Notes: a model not told the origin generated them from the sequence alone. Shown: positions 1-8,328, counted from the stretch's first letter. The stretch: DNA of 16,950 nt from an uncultured Clostridiaceae bacterium (GCA_946411985.1 CAMKFY010000011.1:1-16950), one strand, 5' to 3'. Numbers and translations: made by a program.

Positions 1-26
1 AAACCAAATAAATCACCCCAAAATTT

Positions 27-1343
27 TCATTTTCTTTCTCTTACCAAAAACCTTAAAGGCACTCCAATAAATTTGAACTCCTTTCTTATATTATTTTCTA
101 AATATCTTTTATAAGAAAAATGAAACAAATTTTTATCATTAACAAAGAGAACAAACGTGGGAGGCTTACAACAAGCTTGAGTTATATAATATATTTTAAG
201 CTTTCTACCCTTAAAAGAAGGAGGCGGAGCTTTTGATATAGAATATGATAATAACTCGTTTAACATTCCAGTAGATAGCCGTTTATTGTTTTCAGAATTA
301 ACAACTTCAATTAAATTGAAAAGCTTGTCTAACCTCTGCCCCGTTATTGCAGAAATAAAAATATATGGGGCATAAATAATAAAGCTAAAGTGTTTTTTTA
401 ATTTTTCTGTGTAATTAGCCATAACATGGCTATCTTTCTCAACAACATCCCATTTATTAACAGCCACTATAACCGCTTTGCCTTTTTTATTTATATAACC
501 TGCTATTTTTAAATCTTGCTCCGCCGCACCATCTAATGCATCTACAACTAAAACGCAAACATCTGCCCTATCTACGGCCATAAAAGTTCTTATAACGCTA
601 TAGCGCTCCACACTTTCAACTATTTTAGACTTCTTGCGAACTCCAGCGGTGTCTATAAAAATATAATCTTTCCCATTAACCTGCAAAAAAACATCTACAG
701 CATCTCTTGTTGTGCCCGATATTTCTGAAACTATTAACCTATCTTCGCCAAGTATTTTATTTATTAAAGAAGATTTTCCAACATTTGGCTTTCCAACAAT
801 GGCCACCCTAATAGCTTCTTCATTAGCTTTATCGACACAATATTTAAAACCGCCCACAACAGCGTCTAACAAATCCCCAACTCCATGCCCATGTATGGCA
901 GAAACAGAAAAAACATTTTCTTGAAAAAGCTCATAAAATTCATAAAACCCAAAAGGCGCATTTCCAATAGAATCACACTTGTTAACACATAAAAACACAG
1001 GTGTACCGATTTTTTTTAATATTGATGCAAATTCAATATCTGAAGAAACTATTCCACTACGCACATCCACCATAAAAATTACAGCTGCAGCCATTTTAAC
1101 ATAGTCTATAGTTTTAGCATTAACCTTACATAAAATATCATTATCTTTAGCATTTTTCTCAAAACCACCAGTATCTACAAGCATAAATTCTTTTTTATTC
1201 CACTCGCTATAGCAAAAAACCCCGTCACGCGTAACGCCAGGCGTATCATCTACAATAGCCATTCGCTTACCTATTATTTTGTTAAATAATGTAGATTTCC
1301 CAACATTTGGCCTGCCGACAATGGCCACAATAGGCACAGACAT
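27..1343 (-). CDS. der: Ribosome biogenesis GTPase Der (EngA)
   Basis: Der is a double GTPase that assists late assembly of the 50S ribosomal subunit in the cytoplasm. The 438-residue product has two G domains and a C-terminal KH-like domain. The first G domain has the P-loop GRPNVGKST (10-18), DTPGVTRD (33-40), DTGG (57-60) and NKCD (121-124). The second has GKPNVGKSS (184-192), DTAG (231-234) and NKWD (296-299). The KH-like part runs from about 350 to the end. Length matches the family (about 436-440). The open frame extends to a GTG at 1376, but the ATG at 1343 is chosen because GGAGGA lies 5-6 bases before it and because MSVPIVAIVGRPNVGKS matches the usual Der N terminus. It follows rpmF after a hairpin terminator, so it may have its own promoter, but I found no convincing one in 1344-1425. 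Confidence 0.97.
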   Translation of the reverse strand: MSVPIVAIVGRPNVGKSTLFNKIIGKRMAIVDDTPGVTRDGVFCYSEWNKKEFMLVDTGGFEKNAKDNDILCKVNAKTIDYVKMAAAVIFMVDVRSGIVSSDIEFASILKKIGTPVFLCVNKCDSIGNAPFGFYEFYELFQENVFSVSAIHGHGVGDLLDAVVGGFKYCVDKANEEAIRVAIVGKPNVGKSSLINKILGEDRLIVSEISGTTRDAVDVFLQVNGKDYIFIDTAGVRKKSKIVESVERYSVIRTFMAVDRADVCVLVVDALDGAAEQDLKIAGYINKKGKAVIVAVNKWDVVEKDSHVMANYTEKLKKHFSFIIYAPYIFISAITGQRLDKLFNLIEVVNSENNKRLSTGMLNELLSYSISKAPPPSFKGRKLKIYYITQACCKPPTFVLFVNDKNLFHFSYKRYLENNIRKEFKFIGVPLRFLVRERK

Positions 1344-1425
1344 AAAATTCCTCCAACATTTAAACTTCTTAAACACTTACACATTTTAATATAACTTTGC
1401 AACTATTAAACAGAAAATAAATTTA

Positions 1426-1445
1426 GGCGAAGCACATGCCCCGCC
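1426..1445 (-). terminator. Probable intrinsic terminator after rpmF
   Basis: Read on the minus strand, GGCGGGGC (1445-1438), a four-base loop ATGT and GCTTCGCC (1433-1426) form an 8-bp stem. Six pairs are Watson-Crick and two are G-T (G-U in RNA). It is followed by the T-rich but interrupted run TAAATTTATTTT (1425-1414). It lies 16 bases after the rpmF stop and before der. The stem is strikingly GC-rich for this AT-rich DNA. The tail is imperfect, so termination may be partial. Confidence 0.65.
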
Positions 1446-1461
1446 CATATTTAAAAATAAG

Positions 1462-1644
1462 TTAAGCTTTCTTTTCCACCACTAACGCGCCCTTATAATA
1501 CCCACAAAAAGCACAAGCTCTGTGAGAAACAACATATTCACCACAATTACTGCAATTAGAAAAGTTAGGCAGCTTTAACTTCCACACATTTGAACGCCTC
1601 TTATCTCTTCTTGCTTTAGAAGTTTTTCGCTTTGGCACTGCCAT
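1462..1644 (-). CDS. rpmF: 50S ribosomal protein L32
   Basis: This is the small basic protein L32 of the large ribosomal subunit, 60 residues long, as is normal for the family. It starts MAVPKRKTSKARRDKRRSN and carries a zinc-ribbon set of cysteines: C31 and C34 (CSNC), then C44 and C47 (CAFC). It is therefore the zinc-binding (C+) form. The frame is open to 1683, but the ATG at 1644 is chosen because GGGAGGTG lies about 8 bases upstream and the protein family begins with MAVPKRK. A strong promoter precedes it and a hairpin terminator follows it, so it can be expressed on its own. In many bacteria rpmF sits beside yceD (DUF177) and plsX; neither is next to it here. Confidence 0.97.
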   Translation of the reverse strand: MAVPKRKTSKARRDKRRSNVWKLKLPNFSNCSNCGEYVVSHRACAFCGYYKGALVVEKKA

Positions 1645-1688
1645 TTTAAAAACACCTCCCATAAATAAAATTGTAAACACCAATTCTA

Positions 1689-1717
1689 ATGTTATAACAA
1701 AAAATTAAAATTGTCAA
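1689..1717 (-). promoter_or_regulatory. Sigma-A type promoter for rpmF
   Basis: On the minus strand a perfect -35 TTGACA (1717-1712) is followed by a 17-base spacer and TAACAT (1694-1689), a 4/6 match to the -10. The overlapping TATAAC (1696-1691) matches better but has a 15-base spacer. Transcription would begin near 1682, giving a leader of about 38 bases containing the rpmF Shine-Dalgarno site. The promoter lies just after the DUF368 stop codon, with no terminator seen between them, so read-through from the upstream operon may add to expression. Confidence 0.7.
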
Positions 1718-1737
1718 CCAATTTAACTCAAGGCAAA

Positions 1738-2661
1738 CTACTCAGCATTTCTATAACTATTACTAGAAAAAAACATAGAAAAAACGCAACCAAAAGCCAA
1801 AGTAAATATGGAAACAAACCCATGAAACAATAAATAATTTCCACTCACATTACCAAATAAAATATTTAAAACATTCAAAAATGGAGAAACACTAGAGCCT
1901 ACTATTAAACCCAAAATAGCATAAAACGTTTGCTTTTTATAACGCTTCAAGCAAAAATATATAATTTTAGAGCCTAAAAGCCCGCCAAGAACAACTCCAA
2001 GCCCAACAGGCACTAATATAGGTATATTTAAACGGTGTATTGCTTCTATAACACTAAAATAAACACCAAAAACAAGCATTATTAACGAACCACTACAGCC
2101 TGGAAGCATTAAACAAAAAGCTGATAACATGCCAACAAGCATAAGCCTTAAAAACACAGCAACATCTAAATTTTTAATTATTTCTCCTGCATCACCAAAC
2201 TTAAAAGATATATAATTCACTCCCATCATAACCCCTAACGTTACCAAAAAAGAAAATGCAGACATAAAAGACGGAACCTTATTATAAATATTATCTCCAA
2301 ATATTTCGCTGCCATCTTCACAATTACGAGCAGCGCGCAATATAGACGGAATTATGCCAACTATTAACCCCGTTAAACAAAAGCTAACCTCAATTGGGTA
2401 TTTTTCATTTAAAAATTTTATAACAAAACTAAAAAAATATACTCCCATGCCCATGCCAATTAAACTGGAAGACAACACCTTAAAACTATTTTTAAAATCT
2501 TTTCTAATATTACTAACAGCCCCTATTAACATTTCATATATTCCTAAAATGAAAGCCAGTGTACCACCACTTATGCCAGGCACAACTTCAAAAATTCCCA
2601 TAAAAACACCATAAAGAACATTTTCTAAAAAACTTATTTCCCTACCACTGCTATTTCGCAT
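1738..2661 (-). CDS. DUF368-family membrane protein, probable undecaprenyl-phosphate transporter (PopT type)
   Basis: This is a polytopic membrane protein of 307 residues belonging to the DUF368 family. Members of this family (PopT) have been shown in other bacteria to move undecaprenyl phosphate back across the cytoplasmic membrane for reuse in wall synthesis. That role is inferred here from family membership. The two related family signatures are visible: VPGISGGTLAFILGIYE (27-43) and LPGCSGSLIMLVFGVY (186-201), the two halves of an internal repeat. About eight to nine hydrophobic segments run through the protein. The frame is open to an ATG at 2703 inside the end of rluD, but that site has no ribosome binding site. 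The ATG at 2661 has TAGGAAGTG just upstream and is chosen. It is the last gene of the sepF-to-DUF368 cluster, 23 bases after rluD. Confidence 0.88.
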   Translation of the reverse strand: MRNSSGREISFLENVLYGVFMGIFEVVPGISGGTLAFILGIYEMLIGAVSNIRKDFKNSFKVLSSSLIGMGMGVYFFSFVIKFLNEKYPIEVSFCLTGLIVGIIPSILRAARNCEDGSEIFGDNIYNKVPSFMSAFSFLVTLGVMMGVNYISFKFGDAGEIIKNLDVAVFLRLMLVGMLSAFCLMLPGCSGSLIMLVFGVYFSVIEAIHRLNIPILVPVGLGVVLGGLLGSKIIYFCLKRYKKQTFYAILGLIVGSSVSPFLNVLNILFGNVSGNYLLFHGFVSIFTLAFGCVFSMFFSSNSYRNAE

Positions 2662-2684
2662 AAATTCACTTCCTAATAAAAATT

Positions 2685-3617
2685 TTAAAGCTCTTCTTGA
2701 CATCTATTCAAAAAATTTGAAAAATATTCGTCTGGCATAGCAGAAACACATATATTTTTCCCAAATTTATAATGGTAAAAAACTATATTTCTCGAATGCA
2801 AACACTGGCCACATTCCAAACCAAATTTGCTAGCATCTAGCCTTCTGCCGTAAAGGTCATCTCCTGCTATAGGGTGCCCCAAATATGCCATATGAACACG
2901 TATTTGATGCGTTCTGCCTGTTTTTAAAGTTAGCTTTAAATATGTGAAATTGTTATATTCACCCAAAACTTCATACTGCGTTATAGCTTGCTTACCATTT
3001 ACAAAATTAACCGCCATCTTTTTTCTGTTCTTAAAACTCCTACCAATTGGCAAATTTATAACGCCAACCTTCTGTTTAAATATGCCATGCGCTATTGCCA
3101 CATATTCCCTTTTTAAAATATGATCTTTTATCTGGCTGGAAAGACTTTTAAAAGCAGAATCTGTTTTTGCCACCACTAAAAGGCCTGTTGTGTTTTTATC
3201 TATTCTATGCACTATACCAGGCCTTATAACGCCACCAATAGGCGCCAACCTCCCCTCACAATGCCACATTAAAGCATTCACTAATGTGCAGGAATAATTG
3301 CCAGGAGCAGGGTGCACCACCATACCCCTTTTTTTATTTACCACCAACAAATAATCATCTTCATAAACTATATCTAAATCTATATTTTGTTTTACAACAT
3401 TAAAAGGCTCTGGCTCTGCAAAATTAACACATATAACATCGCCAAACTTAACTTTATAGTGTTTACTCGCACATTTTTCATTTACTAATATATTTCCATT
3501 TGAAAACTGTTTTTGAACAAAACTTCTGCTATAATGTATAAGCTTTTCACATATGAATATATCTAACCTTTTTCCAACGTTTAACTCGTCCACAAAAATT
3601 TTAATAACATCAAACAC
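2685..3617 (-). CDS. RluA-family (RluD/YlyB-type) 23S rRNA pseudouridine synthase
   Basis: This enzyme converts specific uridines to pseudouridine, most likely in 23S rRNA as RluD does; the exact target cannot be read from sequence. The 310-residue protein has an N-terminal S4-type RNA-binding domain (about 13-70) followed by the RluA catalytic domain. The catalytic motif HRIDKNTTGLLV has its aspartate at D140. The later family motif GRTHQIRVH (234-242) and LGHPIAGDDLYG (246-257) are intact. The start is a GTG at 3617, with AGAGG about 10 bases upstream. It lies 3 bases after the lspA stop, and the lspA-rluD pairing is common in Firmicutes (B. subtilis lspA-ylyB). B. subtilis YlyB is the nearest comparison I can name. 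Confidence 0.93.
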   Translation of the reverse strand: MFDVIKIFVDELNVGKRLDIFICEKLIHYSRSFVQKQFSNGNILVNEKCASKHYKVKFGDVICVNFAEPEPFNVVKQNIDLDIVYEDDYLLVVNKKRGMVVHPAPGNYSCTLVNALMWHCEGRLAPIGGVIRPGIVHRIDKNTTGLLVVAKTDSAFKSLSSQIKDHILKREYVAIAHGIFKQKVGVINLPIGRSFKNRKKMAVNFVNGKQAITQYEVLGEYNNFTYLKLTLKTGRTHQIRVHMAYLGHPIAGDDLYGRRLDASKFGLECGQCLHSRNIVFYHYKFGKNICVSAMPDEYFSNFLNRCQEEL

Positions 3618-3620
3618 AAA

Positions 3621-4196
3621 CTACAGCCTCTTTATTTTCCTAACATTTTTCTTAAAAAATTCATTCTTAACAAACCTATACATAAACAAAAAACTACCAA
3701 ACACCACCAAACAATCTGCAAAATTAAACACAGCAAACATGCAAAATGGCCAAAAACATAAATTTATATAATCCACCACAAACCCTCTAAACACTCTATC
3801 TAGTAAATTTCCAAAACCGCCTGCAACTATCATAGCAATAGAAAAAACATATACCCTATCTTTAACACCTTTTTTAAGAATATAAAAAACAAAACAAAAT
3901 ATAATAAGCAATGTAGAAAATATTAAAAATAACGTCTTGTTAAACAATATACTAAACGCAGCACCATAATTTTTAACATATGTGAGCTTAAAAATGTTAT
4001 CTATAACAACAACACTCTCCTGTAATAATAAATTATCTACAATTAAATATTTAATATACTGATCTAGAAAAATTGAAAATGCGCAAAACAACGCACAAAT
4101 CGCAAAGAATTCACCATCTCTAAAATATTTATTCTTTTTAAAAATATTCACCTTTCTACCAAACAACAAAATAACACCATCTCTTTTATAAAACAA
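3621..4196 (-). CDS. lspA: Lipoprotein signal peptidase (signal peptidase II)
   Basis: LspA is the aspartic peptidase in the cytoplasmic membrane that removes signal peptides from prolipoproteins after lipidation. The product is 191 residues if the first possible start is used, with four hydrophobic segments. The family motifs are GNLLDRVFRGFVVDYI (129-144) and FNFAD (157-161), giving a catalytic aspartate pair D142 and D161, 19 residues apart as in characterised enzymes. DQYIK near residue 45 is also conserved. The start is uncertain because no ATG precedes the core. A TTG at 4196 sits 3 bases after the ileS stop but lacks a ribosome binding site. A TTG at 4169 follows AGAGATGG. A GTG at 4151, preceded by GGTAG, would give 176 residues, closer to the usual length of about 150-170. 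Confidence 0.93.
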   Translation of the reverse strand: MFYKRDGVILLFGRKVNIFKKNKYFRDGEFFAICALFCAFSIFLDQYIKYLIVDNLLLQESVVVIDNIFKLTYVKNYGAAFSILFNKTLFLIFSTLLIIFCFVFYILKKGVKDRVYVFSIAMIVAGGFGNLLDRVFRGFVVDYINLCFWPFCMFAVFNFADCLVVFGSFLFMYRFVKNEFFKKNVRKIKRL

Positions 4197-4199
4197 AAA

Positions 4200-6995
4200 C
4201 TACATATTTTCAACAACAAAACTGCAACGTCTACACAAAGTAACATGCTTTTCGTTAGTGCCCACAGTGCTACTATAGCTCCAGCAACGTTCACACTTAT
4301 TGCCACTTGGCTTTTCAACATCTACTACAACACCATAAGCATTTTCATTCTGTTCTGCGCCTGCTTCTTTTAAAACACTAACCTCAGACACCAAAAACAA
4401 AGAACTTAAAATGCCTTCAAAACATTTCAAAGAGTTATATATATAATCATCACTACAATGTAACACCAAACTAGCCTCAAGAGAAGAACCAATAAACTTA
4501 CTTTTTCTTTTCTCCTCTAAAGCCTTTTTAACAACATCTCTAACCGAAAATATAACATCCCATCTCTTTAAAAAATTGTTATCATACTCTAAATTAATTT
4601 CATCATACATATTGTTTAAAAGCACAGATTCCAAAATATCGCAATCCCTATGGGGCATAAAACGCCATATTTCCTCACTTGTAAATGCCAAAATAGGAGC
4701 CAACATTCTAGTAAGAGCATCTAAAATAATATATATTGCTGTTTGAGCTGCTCGCCTTTTTTTTCCATTTTTGAGCTCACAATATAGCCTATCTTTAATA
4801 ACATCTAAATAAAAATTAGACATATAAATAACACAAAAATTATATATATCATGATATATATTAAAAAACCTAAACTCATTGTAATTTAACTTAACATTTC
4901 TTATAAGCTCATTTAACTTTATTATTGCCCACAAATCTATGTCATGCAAATTTTTAAAATCTACCATATCTGTGTTGGGGTTAAAATCGCTAATATTTCC
5001 TAATATAAACCTCGCAGTATTTCTTATTTTTTTATATGCATCTGATAGCTGCTTTAAAATATCTTGAGATATTCTTATATCTGAATGATAATCTGAAGAA
5101 GCCACCCATAACCTTAAAATATCTGCTCCATATTCTTTTATTACCTTTTCAGGAGCCACCCCATTTGCTAAAGATTTAGACATTTTTCGGCCTTCGCCAT
5201 CTACCACCCAACCATGCGTACAAACGCTCCTATATGGAGACTCATTCTTAATAGCCACAGCAGTAAGCAAAGAAGACTGAAACCAACCCCTATATTGGTC
5301 TGCCCCTTCTAAATATAAATCTGCAGGCCAACACAAACCGCCACTAGAGGTTAACACAGAAAAATGGCTACAACCACTATCAAACCAAACATCCATAATA
5401 TCTGTTTCTTTAAAAAATTTCTGCCCGCCACAGTAAGAACAGCTAAAATTGCTCGGTAAAAAATACTCCGGCTCCTTTTCAAACCAACAATTAGAACCAT
5501 ATACTTCAAACATTTTAACTATTTTATTGATTACAACTTCGTCTACCACATACCGCCCACAACTGCTGCAATAAAAAATAGGAATAGGCACGCCCCAAAC
5601 ACGCTGGCGCGAAATACACCAATCACTTCTGCTTTGCACCATATTTTTTATTCTTGTTTCTCCCCAACTAGGTATCCATTTTACTCCTTTAATTGCGTTT
5701 AAAGCTGCCTCTTTAAAGCCCTGAACAGAACAAAACCACTGCTCTGTAGCCCTAAACAACACCGGCTCTTTACACCGCCAACAGTGTGGATATTTATGCT
5801 CTATTTTTTTAACAGCAAAAATAGAACCCAAACTTTTAAGCTTATCTAATATTTTAACATTTGCTTGCTGAAGAGTTAAACCAGAAAACTCAAACGCATC
5901 TTCATTCAACCTACCATTTTCATCTACTACAACCTTTATTGGAATATCTTTATAATTTCTGCAAACTTCAAAATCTTCAACACCATGGCCAGGAGCAGTA
6001 TGAACGCAACCAGTGCCACTTTCTAGCGTAACATGTTCACCAACTATTATTAAAGACTCCCTATCTATAAACGGATGGCAAACCTTCATATTTTCAAAAT
6101 CTTTTCCACTAAACTCGCCAACCACATCAAACTCTTCTATATTTGCACTTTGCATAGAAGCCTGCACCAAATCTTTCGCAATTATATAGTATTCATCATT
6201 GCATTTAACTATAGCATATTTAAACCTGAAAGATAAACATATTGCCACATTAGCAGGCAAAGTCCAAGCTGTTGTTGTCCATATTACAAAATACACATTA
6301 TGCTTTTTCAAACCTATTTTCTCAAAAAAACCAAAATCTTCACTAACCCTAAATTTAACATATAGGGAAGCACATTCATCATTTTCATATTCTATTTCAG
6401 ATTCAGCCAAAGCAGTTTTGCATTTGCAGCAATAGTAAACCGGCTTTAATCCTTTATATATGTAGCCTTTTTTTAACATTTCTCCAAACACTTTAATCTG
6501 CTCTGCTTCAAATTCTTTGTTAAACGTTAAATAGGGGTTAGCAAAATCTCCTATAACTCCTAAACTTTTAAACTGTTCTCTTTGTATATCTATATATTTT
6601 AATGCATAACCCCTACAAAGATTTCTAAGTTCTATTTTGCCAAGATTAGCCCTATCTTTTTTATATTCTTTTAAAGCTTTTAACTCTATGGGAAGCCCAT
6701 GAGTATCCCATCCAGGCACAAAAGGAGCCCTATAACCACACATATTTTTTTGCCGTATTATAAAATCTTTCAAAATTTTGTTTAGCGCAGTGCCAAGGTG
6801 AATATCACCATTAGCATAAGGGGGGCCATCATGCAAAACAAACAAACTCTTATTAGCATTCTTCTCAATTATTTTATAATATATACCTTCTTTTTCAAAC
6901 TGCTCAAAAAAAGCTGGCTCCCTGTTTGGCAGATTCCCACGCATGGCAAACTCTGTTTTAGGTAAATTTAAGCTCTCGTCATAAATACTTCCCAA
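4200..6995 (-). CDS. ileS: Isoleucyl-tRNA synthetase
   Basis: IleRS charges tRNA-Ile with isoleucine in the cytoplasm. The product is 931 residues, near the usual bacterial length. Motifs in order are the class I HIGH-type site PPYANGDIHLG (58-68), the editing (CP1) domain with WTTTAWTLPAN (239-249) and GTGCVHTAPGHG, the internal HCWRC and CSYCG cysteine pairs, IMDVWFDSG, and the KMSKS loop (604-608). It ends with a C-terminal zinc finger using C901, C904, C921 and C924. The start is non-ATG. A TTG at 7004 touches an AGGAG directly, leaving no spacing, so the in-frame TTG at 6995, nine bases after AGGAG, is preferred. Only 24 bases separate it from divIVA. No T-box leader fits there, so unlike many Firmicute ileS genes it appears to rely on the upstream operon promoter. 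Confidence 0.97.
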   Translation of the reverse strand: MGSIYDESLNLPKTEFAMRGNLPNREPAFFEQFEKEGIYYKIIEKNANKSLFVLHDGPPYANGDIHLGTALNKILKDFIIRQKNMCGYRAPFVPGWDTHGLPIELKALKEYKKDRANLGKIELRNLCRGYALKYIDIQREQFKSLGVIGDFANPYLTFNKEFEAEQIKVFGEMLKKGYIYKGLKPVYYCCKCKTALAESEIEYENDECASLYVKFRVSEDFGFFEKIGLKKHNVYFVIWTTTAWTLPANVAICLSFRFKYAIVKCNDEYYIIAKDLVQASMQSANIEEFDVVGEFSGKDFENMKVCHPFIDRESLIIVGEHVTLESGTGCVHTAPGHGVEDFEVCRNYKDIPIKVVVDENGRLNEDAFEFSGLTLQQANVKILDKLKSLGSIFAVKKIEHKYPHCWRCKEPVLFRATEQWFCSVQGFKEAALNAIKGVKWIPSWGETRIKNMVQSRSDWCISRQRVWGVPIPIFYCSSCGRYVVDEVVINKIVKMFEVYGSNCWFEKEPEYFLPSNFSCSYCGGQKFFKETDIMDVWFDSGCSHFSVLTSSGGLCWPADLYLEGADQYRGWFQSSLLTAVAIKNESPYRSVCTHGWVVDGEGRKMSKSLANGVAPEKVIKEYGADILRLWVASSDYHSDIRISQDILKQLSDAYKKIRNTARFILGNISDFNPNTDMVDFKNLHDIDLWAIIKLNELIRNVKLNYNEFRFFNIYHDIYNFCVIYMSNFYLDVIKDRLYCELKNGKKRRAAQTAIYIILDALTRMLAPILAFTSEEIWRFMPHRDCDILESVLLNNMYDEINLEYDNNFLKRWDVIFSVRDVVKKALEEKRKSKFIGSSLEASLVLHCSDDYIYNSLKCFEGILSSLFLVSEVSVLKEAGAEQNENAYGVVVDVEKPSGNKCERCWSYSSTVGTNEKHVTLCRRCSFVVENM

Positions 6996-7004
6996 ATTTT
7001 TCAA

Positions 7005-7009
7005 CTCCT
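7005..7009 (-). promoter_or_regulatory. Ribosome binding site that decides the ileS start
   Basis: AGGAG on the minus strand (7009-7005) directly abuts the first in-frame TTG (7004-7002). Spacing is nine bases to the next in-frame TTG (6995-6993). The second is therefore the likelier initiation codon; the first in-frame ATG lies at codon 21 of the longer frame, inside the conserved MRGNLPNREP block. Confidence 0.5.
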
Positions 7010-7019
7010 AAATTTAAAC

Positions 7020-7778
7020 TTATCTAAACTCTATTTCACTAAATCTAGATTTTATGTAGCTTATATCTTTTTGCATAACCTTGTTTTTCAAATCATCTTC
7101 ATCATAACCTAAAGGCTTTACGCTGCTATCATCATCACCATTTTTTAAATCTGCCACCTTTGTGTTAAATTCTATAGTTTCACTACCCTCATCATCGTTG
7201 CCAGCATCAGCTACGCCATCATCCGCGCCAGCATTAATATTACTACTATTGCCAAAAATTTGATTAACCACATCATTTTTTTCAGATTTAAGCACTAAAT
7301 TTTCATGCGCAGCCACGCTTTTTTCTTTAAACTCTATAACACTTAAAAACTTATCCATGCCATCAACTACAGTTTTCTTAACATAAGACACTATCCTCTT
7401 TAAGTTATCTAGTTCTGCTTTTTTAACATCAATAAGCTTAGCCATTTCATCATATTTCTTTTTACCGCCATCTAACATAGCCTTAGCTTCAGCTGTAGCC
7501 TTTTTTATAACATCTTTTGCCTTTTCCTTTGCTTCAAGCTCAATATTTTCGCTAAACCTACGAGCATGCAAAATAATTTCATTTAACTCAGAACGACTTA
7601 TGCGATTTTTGTTAAGTTCATCTTTTAATTCATCTCGTTCTCGCTCTAAATTAAGTATTTTGTTTTCCAAATCTATCGCATATTGTGAAATTTCCTTCAA
7701 ACAAACTGTAACATCCGATTTTTTATACCCAAAAAAACTACCACTAAAAACAAGATTCTGTATTTCTAACCCTTTCAT
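7020..7778 (-). CDS. divIVA: DivIVA-family cell-division/polarity protein
   Basis: DivIVA proteins bind curved membrane at division sites and poles and recruit partners. The 252-residue product has the N-terminal lipid-binding region (about 5-40, with IQNLVFSGSFFGYKKSDV) and then long heptad-rich helices (about 35-60 and 62-165) expected to form coiled coils. An acidic, low-complexity stretch (about 180-232, rich in D, G and N) and a short charged tail follow. The family motif is normally F-R-G-Y-D; here it reads F-F-G-Y-K (15-19), so the arginine and aspartate are replaced. The ATG at 7778 has GGAGG 9 bases upstream. It lies 40 bases after sepF and before ileS, as in many Firmicute division clusters. 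The divergent motif makes this a DivIVA-like protein; a different specialised role is possible. Confidence 0.85.
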   Translation of the reverse strand: MKGLEIQNLVFSGSFFGYKKSDVTVCLKEISQYAIDLENKILNLERERDELKDELNKNRISRSELNEIILHARRFSENIELEAKEKAKDVIKKATAEAKAMLDGGKKKYDEMAKLIDVKKAELDNLKRIVSYVKKTVVDGMDKFLSVIEFKEKSVAAHENLVLKSEKNDVVNQIFGNSSNINAGADDGVADAGNDDEGSETIEFNTKVADLKNGDDDSSVKPLGYDEDDLKNKVMQKDISYIKSRFSEIEFR

Positions 7779-7818
7779 GAAAAATAACCTCCAAAAACTT
7801 TAACTATTGCTATATGTA

Positions 7819-8232
7819 TTATTTAAAAAAAACTCCATTATTTTCTAATTCGTCTATAACGTCTTCGCCCACAACATCCACATTATAAGGAGTTATTATA
7901 AAAGTTCTATTTGCTATACATTTAATTTGCCCATTATTTGCATAAGCAGCGCCGCTAGAAAAATCTATAATTCTCCTCGAAGCTTCTTTATCTGTAGACT
8001 CTAAATTTAACACAACAGTTTTATTATCTTTTAAATAATCCACCACAACACTAGAATCTTGAAAACGCTCAGGTTTTACAATAACCACTCTAACCCTAGC
8101 CTGAGCCTTAATATTCACAACTCTACTATTAGCATTTTTGCCTTCCTGCTTAGAACCATCTAACTCCTCTTCAATTTCTTCTTCATAATCATCTGCTCCT
8201 ACCATACTCCTTATTTTATCTAAAAAACCCAT
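7819..8232 (-). CDS. sepF: Cell division protein SepF
   Basis: SepF is a membrane-anchored partner of FtsZ that helps align FtsZ filaments at the septum. The 137-residue protein has the short N-terminal amphipathic helix MGFLDKIRSMVG (1-12) used as membrane anchor. An acidic, variable linker (about 13-37) and the SepF globular domain (about 38-122, including VVIVKPERF and the hydrophobic VVLNLE strand) follow. Length is a little below that of B. subtilis SepF (about 150). The ATG at 8232 has a GGGGGG ribosome binding site about 8 bases upstream. It is the first gene after a strong promoter and so probably leads the operon sepF-divIVA-ileS-lspA-rluD homologue-DUF368. The ylmE (YggS), ylmG and ylmH genes that often accompany sepF are not in this cluster. 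Confidence 0.96.
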   Translation of the reverse strand: MGFLDKIRSMVGADDYEEEIEEELDGSKQEGKNANSRVVNIKAQARVRVVIVKPERFQDSSVVVDYLKDNKTVVLNLESTDKEASRRIIDFSSGAAYANNGQIKCIANRTFIITPYNVDVVGEDVIDELENNGVFFK

Positions 8233-8328
8233 TTTCTAGCCCCCCTAAAACAAAATTTTTTCTAACCTACAATTTAATAAAACAAAGAACTCAAAACAAC
8301 ACCCATAAGATAAAAACTCCACAACTAC

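Noticed and set aside
712..924. Plus-strand open frame of about 70 codons inside der
   Set aside because: It is antisense to the conserved second G domain of Der and has no family resemblance or ribosome binding site. Other plus-strand frames inside the real genes were rejected for the same reason.
2662..2703. ATG at 2703 as the DUF368 start, overlapping rluD
   Set aside because: It lacks a ribosome binding site, whereas the ATG at 2661 has AGGAAG at proper spacing and leaves the family core whole.
6996..7019. T-box riboswitch for ileS, as in many Firmicutes
   Set aside because: Only 24 bases separate divIVA from ileS, and the sepF leader is about 90 bases, too short for a T-box. I see no T-box-like sequence in either.
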